From the NCBI GenBank assembly GCA_963643215.1, contig CAVIJY010000020.1:1-27374 (forward strand): a stretch of DNA of 27,374 bases. The letters are read 5' to 3'. Shown here piece after piece: positions 21,700-27,374 of the stretch. Below the pieces are notes generated by a model. That model made no database searches, was not told the DNA's origin, and saw only the letters and a list, made by a program, of their open reading frames with translations. Position 1 is the stretch's first letter. The number at the start of each line of letters is the position of its first letter. Made by a program: the position numbers and the translations under genes. The stretch is from Darwinimomas sp963643215. GTDB lineage: Bacteria; Bacillota; Clostridia; Lachnospirales; Lachnospiraceae.

Positions 21700-23295
21700 A
21701 TGGACAACAAGATGTTTTGCTTTCAGTGTGAGCAGACGGCAGGCTGCACCGGCTGCACGGGAAATGCAGGTGTATGCGGAAAGACAGCCGGGACTGCGGC
21801 TCTTCAGGATGAGCTGACAGGCGCACTCATAGGACTTGCAAGAAGCACGGACAATGATACCGAGCATGATCCGAAGGTTGCGCGGACATTGATCGAGGGG
21901 CTTTTCACCACAGTCACCAATGTAAATTTTGATGATAATGTGCTGAAGGAGATGATAGACAGAGTCCATGCTGTCAAAGCAGGGCTGGTTCCCAACTGCG
22001 CAAGCTGTGCTTCAAGCTGCGGAAGAACCGACGACTATGATATGAAGCTGGTATGGGAAGCAGACGAGGATATAAGAAGTCTCAAATCGCTTATACTCTT
22101 CGGCATCCGCGGTATGGCAGCGTATGCATATCACGGGATGGTGCTGGGATACGCAAGCGATGAGGTAAATGCCTTTATAGGCAAGGCACTCAGAGCTGTC
22201 GGTGAGGACTGGGGCATGGACAAACTCCTGCCTGTAGTCATGGAAGTCGGAGAGAAGAACCTGAAGTGTATGGAGCTTCTTGACAGAGCCAATACAGAGA
22301 CATACGGAACACCGGAGCCTGTCAGCGTTCCGCTGACGGTGGAGAAGGGCCCGTTTATCGTCATCACTGGTCATGACCTTCACGATCTCAAGCTTCTTCT
22401 CGAGCAGACAGAGGGCAAGGGAATCAATATCTATACCCATGGGGAGATGCTTCCGGCGCATGCGTATCCGCTGCTGAAGAAATATCCTCATCTCAAGGGC
22501 AATTTCGGTACAGCATGGCAGAATCAGCAGAAGGAATTCGCAGACATACCCGCCCCGATACTGTATACCACAAACTGCCTCATGCCTCCGAAGGGAAGCT
22601 ACAGCGACAGAGTGTTCACCACGGCTCTTGTAGCTTACCCTGAGATGGTTCATATAGGGGAAGACAAGGATTTCACGCCGGTTATAAACAAGGCGCTCGA
22701 GCTGGGAGGATATGCTGAGGACAGAGCATTCACCGGAATAAACGGAGGAAGCACTGTCATGACCGGCTTTGCCCGCGGAACAGTTCTCGGAGTGGCCGAC
22801 AAGGTGGTTGATGCCGTAAAGAGCGGAGCCATAAAGCACTTCTTCCTGGTAGGAGGATGCGACGGAGCCAGAGCGGGAAGAAATTACTATACGGAATTTG
22901 TGAAGCAGACCCCGTCTGACACAGTGGTTCTCACGCTGGCCTGCGGAAAGTACCGGTTCAATGATCTTGATCTGGGAACCATAGGAGGACTTCCGAGGCT
23001 TATGGATGTAGGGCAGTGCAACGACGCTTACAGCGCTATCCAGATAGCAGTCGCTCTCGCAGCCGCATTTGACTGCGAAGTCAACGATCTGCCTTTGTCC
23101 ATGGTACTTTCATGGTATGAGCAGAAGGCTGTATGCATACTGCTGACGCTCCTGTATCTTGGAATCAGAAATATCAAGCTGGGACCGACACTTCCCGCGT
23201 TTATATCACCGAATGTGCTGCAGTATCTGGTTGACAACTTCGGCATAGCGCCGATCACGACTCCGGAGGAGGATCTGAAGCAATTGCTCGGATAA
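21700..23295 (+). CDS. hcp: Hydroxylamine reductase (hybrid cluster protein)
   Basis: The 531-residue prismane/hybrid cluster protein starts at ATG 21700 after GAGGAGGG; an open frame extends upstream into the ferredoxin gene but has no ribosome site. The N-terminal cluster motif CFQCEQTAGCTGCTGNAGVC gives a Cys-x2-Cys-x8-Cys-x6-Cys set with one extra Cys. Ligands of the hybrid Fe-S-O cluster are visible in the GEMLPAHAYPLL, NCLMPPKGSY, GGCDGAR and LACGKYRFN regions. Hcp proteins reduce NO to N2O and hydroxylamine to ammonia in vitro and protect anaerobes from nitrosative stress. Control is likely through the adjacent Crp/Fnr regulator. A terminator follows at 23335-23382. Confidence 0.97.
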   Translation: MDNKMFCFQCEQTAGCTGCTGNAGVCGKTAGTAALQDELTGALIGLARSTDNDTEHDPKVARTLIEGLFTTVTNVNFDDNVLKEMIDRVHAVKAGLVPNCASCASSCGRTDDYDMKLVWEADEDIRSLKSLILFGIRGMAAYAYHGMVLGYASDEVNAFIGKALRAVGEDWGMDKLLPVVMEVGEKNLKCMELLDRANTETYGTPEPVSVPLTVEKGPFIVITGHDLHDLKLLLEQTEGKGINIYTHGEMLPAHAYPLLKKYPHLKGNFGTAWQNQQKEFADIPAPILYTTNCLMPPKGSYSDRVFTTALVAYPEMVHIGEDKDFTPVINKALELGGYAEDRAFTGINGGSTVMTGFARGTVLGVADKVVDAVKSGAIKHFFLVGGCDGARAGRNYYTEFVKQTPSDTVVLTLACGKYRFNDLDLGTIGGLPRLMDVGQCNDAYSAIQIAVALAAAFDCEVNDLPLSMVLSWYEQKAVCILLTLLYLGIRNIKLGPTLPAFISPNVLQYLVDNFGIAPITTPEEDLKQLLG

Positions 23296-23334
23296 GAAAA
23301 GACGACGGACAGATAAGCAGGTTCCGTGATAATG

Positions 23335-23382
23335 AAAGGCCGCATGCCGGTGGATGTAAATTCGCCGGATATGCGGCCTTTT
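23335..23382 (+). terminator. Terminator after hcp
   Basis: AAAGGCCGCAT (23335-23345) pairs perfectly with ATGCGGCCTTT (23371-23381), followed by one more T. An inner CCGG/CCGG pair shortens the loop. The symmetric A/T ends could work on both strands. Confidence 0.85.
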
Positions 23383-23428
23383 AGCCATCTATTTTCAGAA
23401 TTGCGGTTCAAAAACGGCGGATTTGTTA

Positions 23429-23434
23429 TATAAT
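23429..23434 (+). promoter_or_regulatory. -10 box of the antiporter gene
   Basis: TATAAT at 23429-23434 with only a weak -35 (GTTCAA, 23406-23411, 17-bp spacer). The predicted start near 23441 gives a 30-base leader to the TTG start at 23471 and excludes the TTG at 23423. Confidence 0.5.
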
Positions 23435-23470
23435 CAAGAGGACTTTAATAAAGAAGCGAGGACATGTATA

Positions 23471-25069
23471 TTGCAGAATCTGATACTTCTTGCGGGTGTT
23501 GTGCTGATCGCGTGTGCGCTGTTTCAGAAGCTGTTTGCAAAGACCAGTGTGCCGGGTCTGTTTTTGTTTATCATATTGGGTATGCTGTTCGGAACGGACG
23601 GGCTTTTAAAGATTCCGTTTGACAACTATACGCTGGCGGGCGACATCTGTACGGTGGCGCTTGTTTTTATAATGTACTACGGAGGCCTGGGCACCAATAT
23701 ACGCGCTGCAAAGCCTGTGCTCGGCAGAGCATTGATACTTTCATGCCTGGGAAGCTTTCTGACGGCCGGCTTCGTGGGTCTGTTTGCAGTGTATGCGCTG
23801 GGATATGAGCCTCTGGAGGGGCTTCTGCTTGGAAGCGTCATATGCTCGACGGACGCAGCATCGGTTTTTGCCATACTCCGTTCCCGGAAGATGAACCTGA
23901 AATATCATACGGCATCGCTTCTTGAGGTCGAGAGCGGCTCGAACGATCCGTTTTCCTATATGCTGACGGTCATAGTGATGACGATGCTGGATGGAGGAAG
24001 CATGAGCGCCTCAAAGGTGGCTATCATGCTTGTGCTTCAGATAGCGGTTGGCATAGCGGCAGGCGCGGTGCTGGCATTGGTGCTGACAAAGGCGCTTCCG
24101 AGGCTCAGACTGAAGGATTCGCTGCTGACGGAAGCATTGATACTCGGAGCCGGAATGCTGACATATGCTCTTGCGGTGGAAATGTCCGGCAACGGATATC
24201 TGGCCGTATATCTGGCAGGCATCATCATAGGAAACAGCCGCATACCGGAGAAGCTTGAAAGCCTGAGATTCTTCGACAGCCTCACAGGTCTCATGCAGAT
24301 GCTTCTGTTCTTCATGCTGGGACTTCTGGCATATCCGTCAAGGCTTCCCGGTGTTGCCGCTCCTGCGCTTCTTACGGCACTGTTTCTGACATTTGTCGCC
24401 AGACCGGCCGCAGTATTTATGCTGATGGGACCGCTGCACTGCAGGCTGCGGCAGATTCTCTTCGTATCCTTTGCCGGGATGAGGGGCGCAGCGTCCATAG
24501 CATTTGCCATCATGGCCATATCAAGTCCGGTTTCCTACGATCTGTTTCATATAGTGTTCTTTATCGTGCTTTTCTCAATACTTGTGCAGGGATCCCTGAT
24601 ACCGCCTGTAGCCAGAAGGCTGGATATGATAGATGATTCCTCGGATGTCATGGCGACATTCAACGACTATATGCATGAGATGCCGGTGCAGTTTGTGCGC
24701 TTCATCATGAAAAAGAACCATCCGTGGGTCGGCAAAAGCATAGCACAGGTTACATTTCCCCCGGGCTCCATACTGGTGGCTATACAGCGCCGGGGAGAGC
24801 AGATCATTCCGGGAGGATCCACCGTGCTTGAGGAGGGCGACGAGCTCATCATGTGCGGCCTGGAGGGCGGAGAGGTCGAAAGCAGCGGTCTGTATGAGAT
24901 CCATCTGCATGAATATGATGCATGGGCCGGAAAGCGACTGTATGAGCTTTCACTCAAAAATGAGCTCATAGTGCTGATCAGACGGGGCGAGGAGACAAAG
25001 ATACCATCAGGCAATACCATGCTTATTGCGGGCGATGATCTGTATGTGCTGAGAAGACACAGTGCGTAA
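23471..25069 (+). CDS. CPA1-type cation/proton antiporter with two TrkA-C domains (NhaP2/CvrA-like)
   Basis: About 532 residues from TTG 23471, chosen because GAGGA (23458-23462) is well spaced and the -10 box excludes the start at 23423. Residues about 1-390 form a sodium/proton-exchanger domain with about twelve helices. Key stretches are SVICSTDAASVFAIL, with the catalytic-type Asp pair region, and LLEVESGSNDPFSYMLTV, including the conserved ESGSNDP motif. Two RCK-C/TrkA-C modules follow at the C-terminus: WVGKSIAQVTFPPGSILVAIQRRG and WAGKRLYELSLKNELIVLIRRG, each ending in a GDxL-like element (EGDELIM, AGDDLYV). These usually bind nucleotides or second messengers and gate potassium/proton exchange; two copies per chain is characteristic of the NhaP2/CvrA group. 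It is monocistronic. Confidence 0.9.
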   Translation: MQNLILLAGVVLIACALFQKLFAKTSVPGLFLFIILGMLFGTDGLLKIPFDNYTLAGDICTVALVFIMYYGGLGTNIRAAKPVLGRALILSCLGSFLTAGFVGLFAVYALGYEPLEGLLLGSVICSTDAASVFAILRSRKMNLKYHTASLLEVESGSNDPFSYMLTVIVMTMLDGGSMSASKVAIMLVLQIAVGIAAGAVLALVLTKALPRLRLKDSLLTEALILGAGMLTYALAVEMSGNGYLAVYLAGIIIGNSRIPEKLESLRFFDSLTGLMQMLLFFMLGLLAYPSRLPGVAAPALLTALFLTFVARPAAVFMLMGPLHCRLRQILFVSFAGMRGAASIAFAIMAISSPVSYDLFHIVFFIVLFSILVQGSLIPPVARRLDMIDDSSDVMATFNDYMHEMPVQFVRFIMKKNHPWVGKSIAQVTFPPGSILVAIQRRGEQIIPGGSTVLEEGDELIMCGLEGGEVESSGLYEIHLHEYDAWAGKRLYELSLKNELIVLIRRGEETKIPSGNTMLIAGDDLYVLRRHSA

Positions 25070-25073
25070 ATGA

Positions 25074-25119
25074 AACACGGACAGTCATCCGGCTGATATC
25101 CGAAAGAACCGCCCGTGTT
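25074..25119. terminator. Possible weak terminator after the antiporter gene
   Basis: AACACGG (25074-25080) pairs with CCGTGTT (25113-25119) around a long loop holding a smaller CCGG element. No T-run follows, so this is uncertain. Confidence 0.3.
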
Positions 25120-25185
25120 CCGATTGTATGCCTGATATGCCGCGGAGGATGCGTCAGGTCATGCGCGTCCCCGCAGGGATGGCTG

Positions 25186-25404
25186 TCAGCCTGCAGACTC
25201 AGGAAGATCCGGAGTGAAGGTCATGATGTCCTCCACTCTGCATTTGAGAATATTACAGAGCTTGTTGACTGTTCCGGTGCTGATATTTGCATTGGCGCGC
25301 ATGCGTGAAAGCTGCCCTGCGCTGATGCGATGAGTGTTGATCAAGGCATACTGAGTGATCTTTTTCTGCTTGAGAGTTTCCCAGAGTACGTCGTAATTAA
25401 TCAT
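25186..25404 (-). CDS. Small XRE-family helix-turn-helix regulator
   Basis: The 72-residue protein consists almost wholly of a Cro/CI-type helix-turn-helix (HTH_26-like): LWETLKQKKITQYALINTHRI, then SAGQLSRMRANANIS as recognition region and TGTVNKLCNILKCRVEDIMTF closing the fold. Such single-domain proteins are very common in Lachnospiraceae chromosomes and their targets are seldom known. The ribosome site is weak (AGGATGTGAACGA before ATG 25404). It is divergent from the DUF1858/YbjN-like pair; its promoter (25460-25487) overlaps a short direct repeat that may be its own operator. Confidence 0.88.
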   Translation of the reverse strand: MINYDVLWETLKQKKITQYALINTHRISAGQLSRMRANANISTGTVNKLCNILKCRVEDIMTFTPDLPESAG

Positions 25405-25459
25405 TCGTTCACATCCTGTTCGTGAGTTATTTTGGATTGTTTTCGCTCAATCTGAATTT

Positions 25460-25487
25460 AATGTATCATATATGCATCAATATGCAA
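25460..25487 (-). promoter_or_regulatory. Promoter of the XRE regulator, with direct repeat
   Basis: On the minus strand, -35 TTGCAT (25487-25482), 16-bp spacer, -10 TACATT (25465-25460). TATGCA occurs twice (25471-25476 and 25481-25486) with a 10-bp period between and over the boxes, a possible autoregulatory site. The rest of 25488-25642 shows a TTGACA (25526-25531) with no correctly spaced -10. Confidence 0.45.
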
Positions 25488-25642
25488 GATAGCAGTTAGC
25501 GGCTAGTTGGCAGCAACGGCAGCGGTTGACATACCCGGGGATTTATAGTAAACCGAAATCGCCGGGACCTCGGCAAAGGCAGCATTTGAGCAAGATAAAT
25601 GATGCGGCATATGCCGTATATGAAAACGGAGGAATATCAATC

Positions 25643-25912
25643 ATGGAAGAAAACAAAGTAAACACCGGGGCAGGAGTTCCCCTGAACAATCCTATAGAGC
25701 AGAAGGTCACAAAGGACATGCTGATAGGTGAGATCGTCACCAGATACCCCAAGGCTGTAGAGCCGCTGATGCAGATAGGGATGCATTGCCTCGGATGCCC
25801 GGCCTCGCAGGCTGAATCGCTGGAGGAGGCTGCTACGGTACACGGGCTGGATCCGGAGCTTGTATGTAATTTTGTAAATATGGTTCTGATGAAGAATCAA
25901 GAGGTGCATTGA
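25643..25912 (+). CDS. Hybrid-cluster-associated redox disulfide protein (DUF1858)
   Basis: The 89-residue protein starts at ATG 25643 after ACGGAGGA; an upstream in-frame start at 25526 lacks a ribosome site. From residue 21 it matches DUF1858/TIGR03980: VTKDMLIGEIVTRYPKAVEPL, then GMHCLGCPAS with the CxxC pair as the presumed redox disulfide or metal site, then a helical end (ESLEEAATVHGLDPELVCNFV). The family was named for frequent association with hybrid cluster proteins, and hcp lies 2.3 kb upstream in this window, so a functional link is plausible (inference). A YbjN-like gene follows three bases after its stop. Confidence 0.88.
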   Translation: MEENKVNTGAGVPLNNPIEQKVTKDMLIGEIVTRYPKAVEPLMQIGMHCLGCPASQAESLEEAATVHGLDPELVCNFVNMVLMKNQEVH

Positions 25913-25915
25913 CAG

Positions 25916-26437
25916 ATGAATGATTCGGTAAGAGAGGAATGCCTCAACCATCTGAAGGAGGAGTTTGAAAAGGCCCAGATGGAATGCGAGATCAGACATG
26001 CAAACGTGTCCGGTATGGAGCTGAAGATCCTGACGGTGAAGCTGGAGGAGTTCGGAACCGGAGCGGACGATGCGGCAGGAGAATTTCTGTTCTTCCCGAG
26101 CCCGAACGGAGCTGCGGATACGGAGTATTTCATGTCGGTGTTTACGCTTACGGATTCCATAGTTCCGATACGCGTGCCTACCCTCGCGGAGTATATATGC
26201 AGGATCAACAGTGTGACGCAGATGGGAGCATTTGTCCTGAGTCTTGACAAAACGCTGCTGATGTACCGCATGGAGACTCCGCTCATCGGGCTTAGCGTTG
26301 ATCAGATGAAGATCATGACAGAGTCGCTTGCAGTACATGCATTGCAGTCTGCGGAGGATTTTGCGGGAGAGCTTGTCAGATATGCAGAAGGAATAGAGGA
26401 CGAGACGATCCTCTCGGAGCTGCTGGAGCAGCAATGA
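25916..26437 (+). CDS. YbjN-like uncharacterised protein
   Basis: This 173-residue soluble acidic protein has no known catalytic motif. The region PTLAEYICRINSVTQMGAFVLSLDKTLLMYRM (about residues 83-114; pattern only) resembles the YbjN/type III chaperone-like fold: a helix, a glycine/aromatic turn, then strands alternating hydrophobic and polar residues. The following LSVDQMKIMTESLAVHAL helix fits the family's C-terminal dimer helix. It has no signal peptide or membrane segment. Its ribosome site (GAGGTG, 25901-25906) lies in the end of the DUF1858 gene, three bases between stop and start, so the pair is coupled. Function unknown; the YbjN assignment is moderate. Confidence 0.6.
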   Translation: MNDSVREECLNHLKEEFEKAQMECEIRHANVSGMELKILTVKLEEFGTGADDAAGEFLFFPSPNGAADTEYFMSVFTLTDSIVPIRVPTLAEYICRINSVTQMGAFVLSLDKTLLMYRMETPLIGLSVDQMKIMTESLAVHALQSAEDFAGELVRYAEGIEDETILSELLEQQ

Positions 26438-26536
26438 TGCTTACGCAAAGCGATGGGCCGGGTTTCGAGTTTGCATTTGATGGCCGACGGCAGCCTGCAT
26501 TACAGATATACCGACTGATACAGAAAGAGGACGATT

Positions 26537-27374
26537 ATGCCTAGAGCGCAGAGACAACTTCAAAATACAGATGAGCTGAAGCAAGCAAGAAGTAAGGTCA
26601 GCAGTATCGCGGGATATTATACAAGCTATAAAAAGAAAGCCAATGAAGGGTACGGAGGATCTGTATCCATCAGAGGGGTGACGGTAGGCCAGGCACGCGC
26701 CAACGACTACATACGCGCTCATAAGGATGATATCTGGAAATACAGAACAGCCTTTGCGGCTCAGTTCGATGCAGAGCATCCAGATGTAAGAAATATCGGT
26801 TTGAATGCGCGTCCGGCGCAGGGAGCTGAAGAACAGGATGAAAACGAACAGTCCAGAACGCATTCGGAGGAAGGAGATCTCTCGATGCGCTCCGGCTCTT
26901 CGAATACAGAAAACAGTGTCATAGGTGAGCAGAACGGCAGTATCCCGGGAGTGGATGCACCTCGGCAGTCTCTCGGACCGAATGCTCTGAATGGGAACGA
27001 AGATGAAAATAATGCACCCGCTCGTGAGGGTGCGCTCCCGGAGGGTGTGGTAAAGGAAATCGCCAACCTTGAACGCATAGAGGCATATGATCTGAACAGA
27101 TTCTTTCTGGGAGATACGAGGAGCATGATCCAGGATTACTTTGCTATCACAAGGCGAGGCGGAGCGGGTGACGAGAATCTTGCAGAGCTCGATACAAAGC
27201 AGTCAAACAGAGGTGTTCTTTCGGACAAGCTTGATAAGGCTGACGGACGTAAAAGCGCCGCAGGAGATGATCCGATGAACAGCAACCTGACTCCGGGACA
27301 GGAGGAAGGACTTTCTAAAATCGCCAAATTCCTGTATCAGAACTGCGCCAGAAGAAAACGCAACAAGATCACGC
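26537..27374 (+). CDS. Unrecognised protein, partial at the window end
   Basis: An open frame runs from ATG 26537 (AGAGGA at 26525-26530 upstream) to the last base: at least 279 residues without a stop. I do not recognise the family. Residues 1-90 look globular and basic (QARSKVSSIAGYYTSYKKKA, then VTVGQARANDYIRAHKDDIW). Residues about 92-168 are low-complexity, rich in Glu, Asn, Ser, Gly and Asp, probably disordered. A second ordered-looking part (VVKEIANLERIEAYDLNRFF) spans about 171-205. Another polar linker follows, and the visible end is strongly basic (CARRKRNKIT). No signal peptide or membrane helix is seen. The linker-rich modular layout could suit a scaffold or nucleic-acid-associated protein, but no function can be assigned. 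Confidence 0.7.
   Translation, partial: MPRAQRQLQNTDELKQARSKVSSIAGYYTSYKKKANEGYGGSVSIRGVTVGQARANDYIRAHKDDIWKYRTAFAAQFDAEHPDVRNIGLNARPAQGAEEQDENEQSRTHSEEGDLSMRSGSSNTENSVIGEQNGSIPGVDAPRQSLGPNALNGNEDENNAPAREGALPEGVVKEIANLERIEAYDLNRFFLGDTRSMIQDYFAITRRGGAGDENLAELDTKQSNRGVLSDKLDKADGRKSAAGDDPMNSNLTPGQEEGLSKIAKFLYQNCARRKRNKIT

Noticed and set aside
23423..23470. TTG 23423 as start of the antiporter
   Set aside because: The predicted -10 TATAAT (23429-23434) lies inside it, and TTG 23471 has a better ribosome site.
25521..25554. TTGACA at 25526 as promoter of the DUF1858/YbjN-like pair
   Set aside because: The nearest -10-like TATAGT is only 12 bases away; correct spacing gives TAAACC. Not supported as written.
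25526..25642. N-terminal extension of the DUF1858 protein
   Set aside because: No family similarity or ribosome site; ATG 25643 follows ACGGAGGA.
1..27374. CRISPR arrays, tRNA/rRNA genes, IS elements, prophage or attachment sites
   Set aside because: No direct-repeat array, no cloverleaf-like sequence with a T-arm, no transposase, integrase or phage structural gene was seen on either strand.

Overview
The window looks like chromosomal DNA of an anaerobic Firmicute, most likely a Clostridia/Lachnospiraceae-type bacterium (inference). The signs are strong GGAGG ribosome binding sites, consensus TTGACA/TATAAT promoters, lipoprotein-type ABC binding proteins, a tetrahydrofolate riboswitch on folT, an [4Fe-4S]-type PurF, a hydroxylamine reductase (Hcp) module and ATP-dependent PEP carboxykinase. 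I see no rRNA, tRNA, IS element, prophage or CRISPR array. Gene density is high and composition is even, so this reads as core-like sequence, not an island.

Layout. 1-200: no gene; two hairpins. 201-1936: a MmcQ/YjbR-MGMT fusion and a CmpB-type membrane protein with a coiled-coil tail. 2108-5356: pckA, a DegT-type aminotransferase and a NifX-like protein with a Cys-rich tail. 5388-6234 (minus): folT with its THF riboswitch and promoter. 6312-11494: branched-chain amino acid importer livJ-(attenuating terminator)-livH-livM-livG-livF. 11474-11799: small HMA metal-binding protein, whose promoter sits inside the liv terminator. 12016-13529: purF with a palindromic promoter. 13680-15961: FecCD-type permease plus an ATPase with an extra C-terminal domain, with no binding protein beside it. 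15998-18939 (minus): a complete, convergent FecCD/BtuF-type importer with a structured leader. 19338-20174: SIMPL-domain protein. 20155-23295: Crp/Fnr regulator (minus) divergent from a ferredoxin-like protein and hcp. 23471-25069: cation/proton antiporter with two TrkA-C domains. 25186-25404 (minus): small XRE regulator. 25643-26437: Hcp-associated redox-disulfide protein (DUF1858) and a YbjN-like protein. 26537-end: an unrecognised, partial ORF with no stop before the window ends.

Most notable observations. Two promoters, pckA and ferredoxin-hcp, each have a perfect inverted repeat centred exactly at -41.5 from the start site predicted by a perfect TATAAT. This is the class II position of CRP/FNR-family activators. 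The hcp site is shared with the divergent Crp/Fnr gene and so suggests local control. The folT leader shows a full switching logic: aptamer, competing CTACATT/AATGTAG pairing, and a hairpin that can both terminate and hide the ribosome binding site. A leader RNA before the BtuF-like gene begins with a closing helix almost at the predicted start site and does not fit a class I can name. No clearly new multi-gene system is proven; the best candidates are the FecC/ATPase pair with its extra domain, the BtuF leader, and the terminal unknown ORF.
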